Origin: a bacterium
Lineage (GTDB): Bacteria > Bdellovibrionota > FAC87 > UBA2466
Assembly: GCA_019750655.1 (NCBI GenBank)
Contig: JAIEOG010000328.1
Location: 1 to 16,997, forward strand
Direction: 5' to 3'
DNA length: 16,997 bases
The position numbers and the translations under genes were made by a program. Positions 6,036-13,339 of the stretch are shown here, one piece after another (position 1 is the stretch's first letter; each line of letters starts with the position of its first letter). Below the pieces are notes generated by a model, which was given only the letters and a program-made list of their open reading frames with translations, was not told the DNA's origin and did not search any database.

Positions 6036-7961
6036 ATGGACACGGTACTAAAAGAATCCCGGGTATTTGCGCCGCCACGCGACTTTGCGTCTAAGGCCTC
6101 GATCAACAACCTCGCGGAGCTGCAAAAACTGCGGGCCGCCGCCCTCCAAGATCCCGTCGCTTTCTGGGAACGCACCAGCCGCGAAGTCCTCGATTGGCAC
6201 AAGCCATGGACGCGCGCGTTAGACTGGAATCCGCCTTTCGCGAAGTGGTTTGCCGGGGGGGAGATCAATGCTTCGGTCAATTGCCTCGATCGCCACCTCG
6301 CTAAGAATGGATCGAAAGTCGCTTTGATCTGGGAAGCCGAGGACGGGGCCGTCCGCCGCTTCACTTACCAGGAACTGCACCGCGAAGTTTGCCGGTTGGC
6401 CAATGTCTTGGAAAAAGACTTGGGGCTGAAGTCGGGTGACACGGCCGCAATCTACATGCCGCTTATTCCCGAAGCCGTTTTCGCGATGCTCGCGTGCGCG
6501 CGCATCGGGGTTGCGCACAGCGTGATTTTCGCAGGCTTTGTTGCCAATTCGATCCGCGACCGCGTGAACGATGCCGAGAGCAAAGCAATCCTGACTGCGG
6601 ATTTTGGCTACCGCAAGGGCCAGACAGTGAAGCTGCGTGAGACCGTGGAAGCCGCGCTGGCCGATTGCCCCACGGTGACAAACGTTTTGGTTTTGCAACG
6701 CGGAGAGGCCAAACCACTTTCGGGGAAGTGGAAAGACTGGGCGACACTGGTCAGCAAGGCCTCCCCGGAACACACGCCGAAGTACTTCGACGCCCTCCAC
6801 CCGCTTTTCTTTCTCTACACGAGCGGCACGACGGGAAAACCGAAGGGCATTGTGCATTCCACTGGCGGCTTCCTCACAGGCGCAGTGGCGACGGCGAAAT
6901 GGATTTTTGATTTCAAACCCGAAGATATCTACTGGTGCACCGCCGACATCGGTTGGGTCACGGGCCATACGTACATGGTCTATGGCCCCTTGGCGCATGC
7001 CGCGACTGTTTTGATGTACGAGGGCGCCGTCAATCACCCGCACCCGGGCCGTCTTTGGGAAATCATCCAAAAGCACCGCGCGACGATCTTGTACACGGCA
7101 CCGACGGCGATCCGCGCCTTCATGCGCGATGGCGACGACTATCCAAACAAATACGATCTCTCGAGCCTGCGCCTCTTAGGCAGCGTGGGTGAACCCATCA
7201 ATCCCGAAGCGTGGATGTGGTACCACACCGTCATCGGCAAGGAGCGCTGCCCGATTGTGGATACGTGGTGGCAGACGGAAACGGGATCTTCGATGATTGC
7301 CGGTATTGTGGGTGCCGTGCCTCAGAAACCCGGGTCAGCGTCTTTACCGCTTCCCGGAATTGACGTCGCGATTGTCGACGAGCAAGGCGCCCCCTGCCCA
7401 GATGGCACGGGAGGTTACTTGGTTATTCGCAAACCTTGGCCCTCGATGTTGCTCGGCATTCACAAAGATCCGGAGCGCTTCAAAGAAACGTATTTCTCGA
7501 AGTACCCCGGCATTTATTTCACCGGCGATGGCGCGCACCGCGATAGCGATGGGTACTTCTGGATCAAAGGCCGCGTGGACGATGTGCTCAACGTCTCTGG
7601 CCACCGTCTAGGCACCATGGAAATCGAAAGCGCTTTAGTTTCGCACCCCAAAGTCGCCGAAGCTGCTGTCGTCGGCCGCCCTGACGACCTCAAAGGCCAA
7701 GCTGTCGTCGCATTTGTCATCCCGCGCGGAGATACACAGGGGATCGACGTCGAAGGTCTGGCGAAAGAGATCAAAACACACGTCGCGAAAGAGATCGGCG
7801 CCCTCGCCCGGCCCGATACGATCTACCTCACCCGCACACTGCCTAAAACACGCAGCGGTAAAATCATGCGGCGCCTGCTGCGCGACTTTGCGGCGGGCAA
7901 GCAAATCACGGGCGATACAACGACGCTCGAGAACCCCGGCCTCTTAGATCTGATTAAGTAA
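6036..7961 (+). CDS. acs: Acetyl-CoA synthetase
   Basis: Acs activates acetate to acetyl-CoA with ATP through acetyl-AMP, feeding central metabolism. The 641-residue length fits the family (about 650). Visible motifs include the phosphate loop YTSGTTGKPKG (from residue 261), TADIGWVTGHTYMVYGPL, the acetate-pocket DTWWQTETG (W411/W412; the Trp limits the pocket to acetate), YFTGDGAHRDSDGYFWIKGR hinge region and the C-terminal PKTRSGKIMRR. In the last, K609 is the lysine that Pat/GNAT acetyltransferases acetylate to switch the enzyme off, so the regulated site is intact. A propionyl-CoA synthetase is less likely given the WWQTETG pocket and the overall pattern. The ribosome site is strong. The gene appears to be transcribed alone, divergent from a receiver-kinase gene; no convincing intrinsic terminator follows. 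Confidence 0.97.
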   Translation: MDTVLKESRVFAPPRDFASKASINNLAELQKLRAAALQDPVAFWERTSREVLDWHKPWTRALDWNPPFAKWFAGGEINASVNCLDRHLAKNGSKVALIWEAEDGAVRRFTYQELHREVCRLANVLEKDLGLKSGDTAAIYMPLIPEAVFAMLACARIGVAHSVIFAGFVANSIRDRVNDAESKAILTADFGYRKGQTVKLRETVEAALADCPTVTNVLVLQRGEAKPLSGKWKDWATLVSKASPEHTPKYFDALHPLFFLYTSGTTGKPKGIVHSTGGFLTGAVATAKWIFDFKPEDIYWCTADIGWVTGHTYMVYGPLAHAATVLMYEGAVNHPHPGRLWEIIQKHRATILYTAPTAIRAFMRDGDDYPNKYDLSSLRLLGSVGEPINPEAWMWYHTVIGKERCPIVDTWWQTETGSSMIAGIVGAVPQKPGSASLPLPGIDVAIVDEQGAPCPDGTGGYLVIRKPWPSMLLGIHKDPERFKETYFSKYPGIYFTGDGAHRDSDGYFWIKGRVDDVLNVSGHRLGTMEIESALVSHPKVAEAAVVGRPDDLKGQAVVAFVIPRGDTQGIDVEGLAKEIKTHVAKEIGALARPDTIYLTRTLPKTRSGKIMRRLLRDFAAGKQITGDTTTLENPGLLDLIK

Positions 7962-8076
7962 CGTTTCAGATCTGCATCGCAAGAACGGCTTTGGGATTCA
8001 GTTTTGAGACGCCGGCGCTTTTTTTAAGCCTAGGCGCTTTGGCCCCCGCTTTGCTTTAAGCCAGCGCGGAGGTCGT
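7962..8076 (+). other. Intergenic leader with repeated GGCGCTTT and TTTAAGCC blocks
   Basis: This 115-bp gap separates acs from the hydrolase gene. It contains GGCGCTTT at 8014-8021 and 8033-8040, and TTTAAGCC at 8023-8030 and 8055-8062, so one block looks like an expanded copy of the other. GCGC-TTT-GGC (8034-8043) can pair with GCC-A-GCGC (8060-8067), a bulged stem ending directly at the GGAGG ribosome site (8068-8072). A run of seven T follows GCCGGCGC at 8011-8018, but that GC block is a loopless palindrome and does not make a proper terminator. The gap may be a leader that controls the downstream pair; no promoter is recognised. Confidence 0.35.
8068..8072 (+). promoter_or_regulatory. 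Ribosome binding site of the putative hydrolase gene
   Basis: GGAGG lies 4 nt before the ATG at 8077. It fixes the start and abuts a possible bulged stem formed by 8034-8043 and 8060-8067. Confidence 0.65.
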
Positions 8077-8601
8077 ATGCAGCTTTTTAAGCAATTGGAA
8101 TTGTGCCGGGAGGAACTGAAATTCTCTGGGCAGGTGACGTTAGGAATCCACTCGAATGCTCTGGGAGCCGATGATTTTATCGCGGGCCACGCCTGGCTCA
8201 GCGTAGAGACTTCGAAGAGTATCTTTTTCTTGGGCCTTTGGCCCGATAACCACCCGGACGTGATCGACAAAAGAGAAGAATGCGCGGATATCCGCTTTAA
8301 TATGGAAGTGCGGGCGCTCGCAAGGGCATCTCGCTACTATCGCTTAAGCCCCTCTCAAGTCACCCGCCTCAACCAATACATCAACAAACCGGCCGCTTGG
8401 GGTTACATGAATAATTGTTCGGACTGGGCAACGGAGGGAGTAAAGTATGTTCTGGGACACGCGCCTTCAGCGTCGGATCACCTGATTTTCAACACCCCCC
8501 GATCGCTGGGAGAAGATATTGAGCGTCTGGAAAAAATGAATCCGACCTCTCCACGCTTCCCGCGCGAAGGAGAGATTAAAGAGAGCAGTCTCTGGAGATA
8601 A
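8077..8601 (+). CDS. Possible permuted papain-fold (NlpC/P60- or LRAT-like) hydrolase
   Basis: This 174-residue protein is of no family I can name with certainty. Two blocks stand out: GHAWLSVE with H38, followed by FFLGLWPD, and later an aromatic helix QYINKPAAWGYMNNCSDWATEG with C114. A His in a GHxxl strand early and a Cys in an N-C-x-x-[WF]-[AV] helix late is the order seen in circularly permuted papain-like enzymes (LRAT, YiiX, DUF4105-like), which cleave amides or thioesters, including peptidoglycan peptides in some cases. This is motif-level inference. The C-terminal tail (NTPRSLGEDIERLEKMNP) looks like a solvent-exposed helix. No signal peptide is present, so export would need a dedicated secretion system. 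GGAGG 4 nt upstream supports the start. It is followed 2 bp later by a lipoprotein gene, almost certainly co-transcribed. Confidence 0.6.
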   Translation: MQLFKQLELCREELKFSGQVTLGIHSNALGADDFIAGHAWLSVETSKSIFFLGLWPDNHPDVIDKREECADIRFNMEVRALARASRYYRLSPSQVTRLNQYINKPAAWGYMNNCSDWATEGVKYVLGHAPSASDHLIFNTPRSLGEDIERLEKMNPTSPRFPREGEIKESSLWR

Positions 8602-8603
8602 AA

Positions 8604-8951
8604 ATGCAATTGAGAAACAAGTGGTGGATTGTGGTGCCTTTTCTTTTTGCCTGTACCAAAACTGACTATTACCGCTTGGACTTCGTCCTAAATCCAAGCG
8701 TAAACGGCGACGGTGAGAATCGAAAGCTCTCCTATAACGTCAACGGAGAGACGCTTTTCTATTCTCCCGGTTTGGTGAAGGTAGGCGATGCTTACCGCAT
8801 CGTACGTTGCCCCGTAAAAGAAACCTGCAAGGTGGACATTCCCACCCCGGGCGCTCTGGCTAGGGCGGAAGTAATGCTCCCCGGCACTGGGCCGGTAGTT
8901 TTGGAAGACGGCGTGGGAAATCGCAAAGAACTCACTGCAACGCAAAAGTAG
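8604..8951 (+). CDS. Small lipoprotein, partner of the upstream putative hydrolase
   Basis: This 115-residue protein has a type II signal peptide: MQLRNK, a hydrophobic core, and lipobox LFAC with lipidated C17. The residue after Cys is Thr, so it lacks the Asp that favours inner-membrane retention and is likely sorted to the outer membrane. The mature part of about 98 residues has beta-rich character (KLSYNVNGETLFYSPG, DAYRIVRCPVKETCKVDI) and two cysteines (RC...TC) that could pair. No family is recognised. The GGAG ribosome site 7 nt upstream overlaps the last codons of the hydrolase gene, and the two genes are separated by 2 bp, so they form one unit. It could inhibit, anchor or assist the hydrolase. 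It ends just before a strong terminator. Confidence 0.7.
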   Translation: MQLRNKWWIVVPFLFACTKTDYYRLDFVLNPSVNGDGENRKLSYNVNGETLFYSPGLVKVGDAYRIVRCPVKETCKVDIPTPGALARAEVMLPGTGPVVLEDGVGNRKELTATQK

Positions 8952-8966
8952 GCGGGAAAAGAAATC

Positions 8967-8988
8967 CCCCGCCTCTTTCGAGGCGGGG
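8967..8988 (+). terminator. Rho-independent terminator, probably bidirectional
   Basis: CCCCGCCTC and GAGGCGGGG form a perfect 9-bp GC-rich stem with a TTTC loop, followed by TTTTTATT. It lies 15 bp after the small lipoprotein stop. On the minus strand the stem is followed by GATTTCTTTT, so it may also end transcripts of the convergent large lipoprotein gene, whose stop codon is 9 bp away. A competing weaker stem (GGCGGG at 8951-8956 with CCCGCC at 8968-8973) is also possible. Confidence 0.9.
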
Positions 8989-8997
8989 TTTTTATTC

Positions 8998-10443
8998 TTA
9001 TTGCTTGTTCAGAGTGAAGAGCATTTTCTGCTCACCCAAACGCAAGTGAGTGTCGCTGCTGCACGCTGCATCGTCGGATGGAGAAACGGCTGTGCGCATC
9101 AACAGTTCTGCGACCGCTTCCGTCGCCGAACCTTGAGTGAATGTCAGACGGTAAGTTTGCTGCACATGGCAGCTAACCGGCGACCCAATGCAATGCCCTT
9201 GGGCGTCCGTCGCAGAACAGACCGAGCGGATCTCTTGCTTGGTATCGTTCACCGTTCCGATAGGGCCGACTAGGATCAGCTCATTGAGCATGTGCCGTCT
9301 TTGTGGGCGGTTACTAAACACGACCGTCCCACCGAAATAAGTGGTCTTCTCAGGATCGGAGGTATTTGCGGCCGAATTCGTCCAGCTCCCAGAATAGGAT
9401 GGGTTTGCTGTGTTTACCGCCGTGAAAAAGTTCGCCCAATCGACGAAAAACTGCCCGCGACAACCTGTTGATTCGTTGTTCCAGAGGCTTTGGAACGTGC
9501 AGTACATCTGGCAGCTTCCCGCGTGTGTGAATCCCCACGCGCCATCCGTAGTTAAGCTTGAGCAAGCGGCGGAGGTGCTTCCGTTACAAATCCCATCGGA
9601 GTTTGTGATCGTGGAAGGTGCCGGGAAAGAATTGACCAAGCTAGGAGCCGTGGTCAATGCCGTGCTCCCCGAATCCGCTGACCACCCTGAGGGCAGCGTT
9701 GCACCTTCGCCAGAGCAAGAAGTCGCCGCTGCTTCACTTCCCCAAACGGCTAAACCGTAATGCGTATTGCCATCTCCGTCCGTCGCTGTGTACTGGCGCA
9801 AGTAAACTTCCTCGCCCTCGTGCGGGCCATTGCAATCGTGTTCGTCTGGGGAACAAACCGGCATGTACCCTGTAGGCGTGCTTCCAGGAAGCGAGGCAAT
9901 CGCCCAAGTCCCCGTAGGATCGGCCCACGAGCCCGAAGGTCCGGTTCCCGTAGCGCCCGTCGCTACCACATCATCCTTCGCGATAACGGCGACCCCGGTA
10001 TCCAAATCCAAAGTCACCGTACCGAAATCCAGCGACGTCGTGCCATCGCGTGAAACGTAAGAACCTTCACGGACATTCGATCCATCTAAGCCCGTTTGAG
10101 AAGACTCAAATGCAACCAAGGCGACGGTATTGGAATCGCCATCTTGCACGATACAGCCGATCGGCACATTGGTTGCCGAAGCAAGAGAGAGGCTAAAGGC
10201 TCCGGTATCGGTATTAACTGTTCCGTCGCCATAAGTGGGCGTGCCGGTCAGCGTTACACAATGCATGTTGTAGGTTGCGGTCCGACTGAATGCGATAGAC
10301 CGGCCACGGCTAGTAAGGTTTAAGGTTCCAGAAATCTGAGTTGTTGCAGAATTACCGCAGCTTGCGCCCAAAAAACCAACCAGGGTCAAGGCGGATCCTA
10401 AAGTCAAAATGCCGAAAGCAGACGAAAACGTCTTGGTTCGCAT
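8998..10443 (-). CDS. Large Cys/Ser/Thr-rich exported lipoprotein of unknown function
   Basis: This protein has 481 residues from the ATG at 10441-10443, supported by GGAG 6 nt upstream; a TTG at 10455 would add four residues. The N-terminus is a lipoprotein-type signal, with a hydrophobic core to about residue 26 and C29 in GFLGASCGNS (a relaxed lipobox with Gly at -3). The mature part is poor in Lys/Arg and rich in Gly, Ser, Thr, Ala and Asp, with about 14 further cysteines (for example IGC, SPDEHDC, MYC, CSSDTHLR). That suggests several disulfides and a surface or periplasmic location. An N-terminal beta-sandwich-like region (about 35-150, GTLNLTSRG, GAFSLSLASATNVPIGC) precedes a segment rich in Trp/Gly. 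I do not recognise a family. It is convergent with the hydrolase-lipoprotein unit and lies 96 bp downstream of dapL in the same direction. Confidence 0.75.
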   Translation of the reverse strand: MRTKTFSSAFGILTLGSALTLVGFLGASCGNSATTQISGTLNLTSRGRSIAFSRTATYNMHCVTLTGTPTYGDGTVNTDTGAFSLSLASATNVPIGCIVQDGDSNTVALVAFESSQTGLDGSNVREGSYVSRDGTTSLDFGTVTLDLDTGVAVIAKDDVVATGATGTGPSGSWADPTGTWAIASLPGSTPTGYMPVCSPDEHDCNGPHEGEEVYLRQYTATDGDGNTHYGLAVWGSEAAATSCSGEGATLPSGWSADSGSTALTTAPSLVNSFPAPSTITNSDGICNGSTSAACSSLTTDGAWGFTHAGSCQMYCTFQSLWNNESTGCRGQFFVDWANFFTAVNTANPSYSGSWTNSAANTSDPEKTTYFGGTVVFSNRPQRRHMLNELILVGPIGTVNDTKQEIRSVCSATDAQGHCIGSPVSCHVQQTYRLTFTQGSATEAVAELLMRTAVSPSDDAACSSDTHLRLGEQKMLFTLNKQ

Positions 10444-10539
10444 GACTGTCTCCAAATTTTATGGGGTTTACAAAGACGACAATCACTCATTTTAAGGGTC
10501 TGCTTTAGACGAAACCAGGCCCGGCGCGTTGTTTGCTTT
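10444..10539 (-). other. Intergenic region between dapL and the large lipoprotein gene
   Basis: This 96-bp gap holds the ribosome site GGAG (10450-10453) and AT-rich stretches that could be -10 elements (TAAAAT on the minus strand in two places), but no matching -35 at good spacing. A short GTCT-GCTTT-AGAC repeat lies at 10498-10510. No intrinsic terminator for dapL is seen, so read-through from the dap operon into the lipoprotein gene is possible. Confidence 0.3.
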
Positions 10540-11721
10540 TTAGCGAAACGACGGCAGAGCGTCTTTCAGCTTCTGCAAAGCTGCGTGGATTTGCGGCGGA
10601 TCAACCGTCAGCGCGAGGCGGAAAAAGCCTTCGCCTGGATCGCCGAAGCCGATCCCGGGAGTGACGACCACACCCGTTTTTTCAATCAGGTGTTTGGTGA
10701 AGTCCATGGACTTTCCACCATTGGGCACGCGGGCCCATACGAAGAAAGTCGCCTTCGGCGCGAAAACTTCAATCCCGATATCCTGCAATCCCGAAAGCAT
10801 TGCATCCCGGCGAACGCTGTACAGATCGCGGATGGGACCTGAGAATTCATCGGCGCGCGGGAGAATGCGTGTGCAAGCTTCTTGCACGGCCAACAACGGG
10901 CCCGAATCGATATTCGTCTTTGCACGCAGCAGGCCGCCCACGAGTTCCGGGTTGCCGGCAGCAAAACCGATGCGCCAACCGGTCATGTTGTAAGACTTCG
11001 AGAAGGATTGAAGCTCGATGCAAATGTCTTTCGCACCGGGGACTTCGAGAATGCTTGGCGGCTTTTCCTTCTCGTCGAAGTAAATCTCGCTATAGGCGTT
11101 GTCGAAAAGAATCCATACGCTGTACTTCTTCGCTAGACCCACGATCTCGGTGAGCTGCTTTAACGACAACGTCGCGGACGTCGGATTCGACGGAAAATTC
11201 AAAATGGCATACTTCGGCTGGTGGGTGCGGAAAAGATCTTCGAGCACTTGCGGGTCGGGCACAAAGCCAGATTCCGGCGTGAGCGGGATTGGGATCGGTT
11301 GCCCGCCGCCCAGAGAAATCGACGTCGCAAAAACAGGGTAGCCCGGAGACGGGTACAAGACCTTGTCGCCTGGATCGCAGAAAGCGACCGGAAAATGCGC
11401 AATGCCTTCTTTGGAACCAATCAACGCAACGATTTCTTTCTGCGGATCGAGCGAAACCCCAAAGCGCGATTGCATCCAGGTCGCTACCGACTGGCGGAAA
11501 GCGGGAGTTCCTTCGTAGGGCGAGTACGCATGGTTTTCTGGCTTCAAAGACGCTTCTTGAATGAACTTTAGGATCTCGGGCGGCGTCGGCTTATCGGGGT
11601 CGCCAATGGCGAGGCTCGTTAGCTGAATGCCACGCTTGGAGGCATCGGCCTTAATGGCATTGAGCTCACTGAAAATATAAGGCGGCAATTCCCGTAAACG
11701 GCGAGCCTGCTGGATATTCAT
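10540..11721 (-). CDS. dapL: LL-diaminopimelate aminotransferase
   Basis: DapL is a PLP enzyme that makes LL-2,6-diaminopimelate from tetrahydrodipicolinate in one step with glutamate, bypassing DapC, DapD and DapE. The 393-residue protein has the class I/II aminotransferase set: LAIGDPDKPTP (about 37-47), YEGTPAFRQSVA, NFPSNPTSAT with N179, D207 in LFDNAYSE, the PLP lysine K242 in SFSKSYNMTGWRIGFAAGN and R250. The IGSKEGIAH block and the GDPDKPTP start match DapL more closely than general aspartate aminotransferases. Placement as the last of four dap genes, with dapB overlapping by ATGA (11718-11721), gives strong support. AGGAG 7 nt upstream provides its own ribosome site. A substrate assignment from sequence and context alone remains slightly uncertain because related enzymes use alanine or aspartate. 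Confidence 0.92.
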   Translation of the reverse strand: MNIQQARRLRELPPYIFSELNAIKADASKRGIQLTSLAIGDPDKPTPPEILKFIQEASLKPENHAYSPYEGTPAFRQSVATWMQSRFGVSLDPQKEIVALIGSKEGIAHFPVAFCDPGDKVLYPSPGYPVFATSISLGGGQPIPIPLTPESGFVPDPQVLEDLFRTHQPKYAILNFPSNPTSATLSLKQLTEIVGLAKKYSVWILFDNAYSEIYFDEKEKPPSILEVPGAKDICIELQSFSKSYNMTGWRIGFAAGNPELVGGLLRAKTNIDSGPLLAVQEACTRILPRADEFSGPIRDLYSVRRDAMLSGLQDIGIEVFAPKATFFVWARVPNGGKSMDFTKHLIEKTGVVVTPGIGFGDPGEGFFRLALTVDPPQIHAALQKLKDALPSFR

Positions 11722-12452
11722 TTCGAGTCTCCTAAATCAAAAGACACATCTTCAAAACTATAGAGCCCCGGCTTTTTCTGCTGGAGCAAGAAGCGAGCAG
11801 CCAAAAGCGCGCCCCGAGCAAAAATGCGCCGATCGGTCGCACGGTGCGTGAGCGTGATTTCTTCGCCATCGGCGATAAAGCGCACGGTGTGCGTGCCCAC
11901 GATGGAACCCGCCCGCGTTACCTGCACTTCGACATTCTCGAAGCCCTGCTTTTTTAAAGACTCCAAAATGCGCTTCGCTGTGCCACTCGGGCTATCTTTT
12001 TTGTGGATATGGTGGTCTTCGCTCAACACTGCAGAAAAACCGAGGCCCGCTAAAGACGGGGCTTTCTCCAGTGCGCGAGTGAACCACTGCATTCCCGGGC
12101 TCGTGTTAGCAGCCATCAAGACAGCGTGCTTCTGAGCGTAGGTTTCAACCCGCGCCCGCTGCGCGGGAGTAAAACCCGTCGTGCAAATCACGACCGGTGT
12201 GCCGGCTGTTTCCAGAAGCGCGATGGTCGCCTCGGGCCGGCTGAAATCAATCCAGACATGCACAGGTTCGCGCGCTGGCTCGCCGACAGTCCGGAGCGAA
12301 ACTCCGTCGAGGGACGTCATGCGCCCTGACTGGGTGATGCCATCGGCGAGCTCAAAAGAGTCGGTACCGACTTTGGGATCTTCGGCTAGCAAAGCCGCCA
12401 CTTCCTGGCCCATGCGGCCGGAAGCCCCGAGAAGGCCGATCTTGTAAATCAC
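11718..12452 (-). CDS. dapB: 4-hydroxy-tetrahydrodipicolinate reductase
   Basis: DapB reduces the DapA product to tetrahydrodipicolinate with NAD(P)H. The 244-residue protein starts with the dinucleotide motif IGLLGASGRMG (residues 5-15) and has the family signature EDHHIHKKDSPSGTAKRI with H147 and K151 and GTA at 157-159. TTGF (91-94) and NTSPGMQWF also fit. The start is a GTG at 12450-12452, chosen because it is one residue before the Rossmann strand, has GGAGG 4 nt upstream (12457-12461), and overlaps the dapA stop as GTGA. The frame runs further upstream to 12503 but there lies within dapA. The C-terminus is the usual AARFLLQQKKPGLYSFEDV helix. It ends in an ATGA overlap with dapL. Confidence 0.95.
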   Translation of the reverse strand: MIYKIGLLGASGRMGQEVAALLAEDPKVGTDSFELADGITQSGRMTSLDGVSLRTVGEPAREPVHVWIDFSRPEATIALLETAGTPVVICTTGFTPAQRARVETYAQKHAVLMAANTSPGMQWFTRALEKAPSLAGLGFSAVLSEDHHIHKKDSPSGTAKRILESLKKQGFENVEVQVTRAGSIVGTHTVRFIADGEEITLTHRATDRRIFARGALLAARFLLQQKKPGLYSFEDVSFDLGDSK

Positions 12453-13339
12453 CGCGCCTCCGAGTGAAAGCCATCCCAGGCTTTCTCCAGCGCGTCGGCG
12501 CAAGCATCGGAAACAGGGACGAGCGGCAGTCGGAGGTGATTGGCTAGGCCTAGCTTTTTACTGAGCAAGTATTTGGTCGGCGCGGGATTCGTCTCTTGGA
12601 ATAGAGCGCGTACCAGCGGCACGAGGCGTAGCTGCAGGTCGAAAGCCGCTTTCCAATCGCCACTCTCCATCAGCTGGTGCAAGTGCACGTAAGCTTCAGG
12701 TACGACATTCGCACTCGCCGAAATCACGCCTTGGGCACCAAATGCTTGTTGGATAGCGACGGCATCGTCATCGCCCGCCATCACGGCCTTGCCCGTATCG
12801 CGTGCGATTTGAGCAAGCCCCAGCCAGTAACTGTAGTTGCCACTCGCTTCTTTAATACCAGCGATATTCGGGTGCGCGAACAAGCGCCGCACGCTTTCGA
12901 GCGGTAAAGAAACCTGTGTGCGGCCCGGCACGTGGTACAGCACGAGCGGTTTGCGCGCGGTATCGGCGAGTTTTTCGTAATGCGCAACGACCCCCGCGGC
13001 AGTGGGCTTGTTGTAATACGGAGTAACAATCAAAGTGCCATCGCAGCCAAGTTCCTCGGCTTCGGCGATGAGTTCTTGCGCTGCCGCGGTCGCGTAGGAT
13101 CCGGCGCCTGCGATGACTTCCACACCAACGGAGCGGCCTCGCTCCACCGCGAGCGAGATCACTTGCCGCCGCTCTTCGCGCGAGAGCACGGGGCTCTCGC
13201 CCGTCGTGCCACAAGGCACGAGGCCGTGTGCGCCTGCGCGCAGGACGGAATCAATCAGTCGATCTAAACCCGGAACATCCAGCTCCCCTTCTGGGGTGAA
13301 GGGAGTAGCGAGAGCGACATAGACTCCACGGAGCTTCAT
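12449..13339 (-). CDS. dapA: 4-hydroxy-tetrahydrodipicolinate synthase
   Basis: DapA condenses pyruvate with aspartate semialdehyde, the first committed step to diaminopimelate and lysine. The 296-residue TIM-barrel protein carries the pyruvate Schiff-base lysine K163 in GIKEASG, the catalytic triad T46 (GTTGES), Y109 (TPYYNKP) and Y135 (YHVPGRT), and R140 of the substrate site. Length and spacing agree with the E. coli enzyme (K161, Y133, R138). Related enzymes of the same fold (N-acetylneuraminate lyase, KDG aldolase) lack this combination and would not be embedded in a dap operon. The ATG at 13337-13339 has GGAGG 7 nt upstream and overlaps the dapF stop by ATGA. Whether lysine inhibits the enzyme cannot be judged by eye. 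Confidence 0.96.
   Translation of the reverse strand: MKLRGVYVALATPFTPEGELDVPGLDRLIDSVLRAGAHGLVPCGTTGESPVLSREERRQVISLAVERGRSVGVEVIAGAGSYATAAAQELIAEAEELGCDGTLIVTPYYNKPTAAGVVAHYEKLADTARKPLVLYHVPGRTQVSLPLESVRRLFAHPNIAGIKEASGNYSYWLGLAQIARDTGKAVMAGDDDAVAIQQAFGAQGVISASANVVPEAYVHLHQLMESGDWKAAFDLQLRLVPLVRALFQETNPAPTKYLLSKKLGLANHLRLPLVPVSDACADALEKAWDGFHSEAR

Noticed and set aside
6219..7076. Long open frame (285 codons) on the minus strand opposite acs
   Set aside because: It lies wholly inside acs, whose motifs are complete, and its translation has no recognisable domain. GC-rich codons create such antisense frames.
8011..8028. Possible intrinsic terminator of acs (GCCGGCGC then seven T)
   Set aside because: The GC block is a loopless palindrome and cannot form a normal stem-loop before the T-run.
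10444..10539. Sigma-70 promoter for the large lipoprotein gene
   Set aside because: The TAAAAT elements present lack a -35 box at suitable spacing, or would place the transcript start on the ribosome site.
12453..12503. Longer N-terminus for dapB
   Set aside because: The extension lies inside dapA and precedes the Rossmann motif with non-family sequence; the GTG with GGAGG is the better start.
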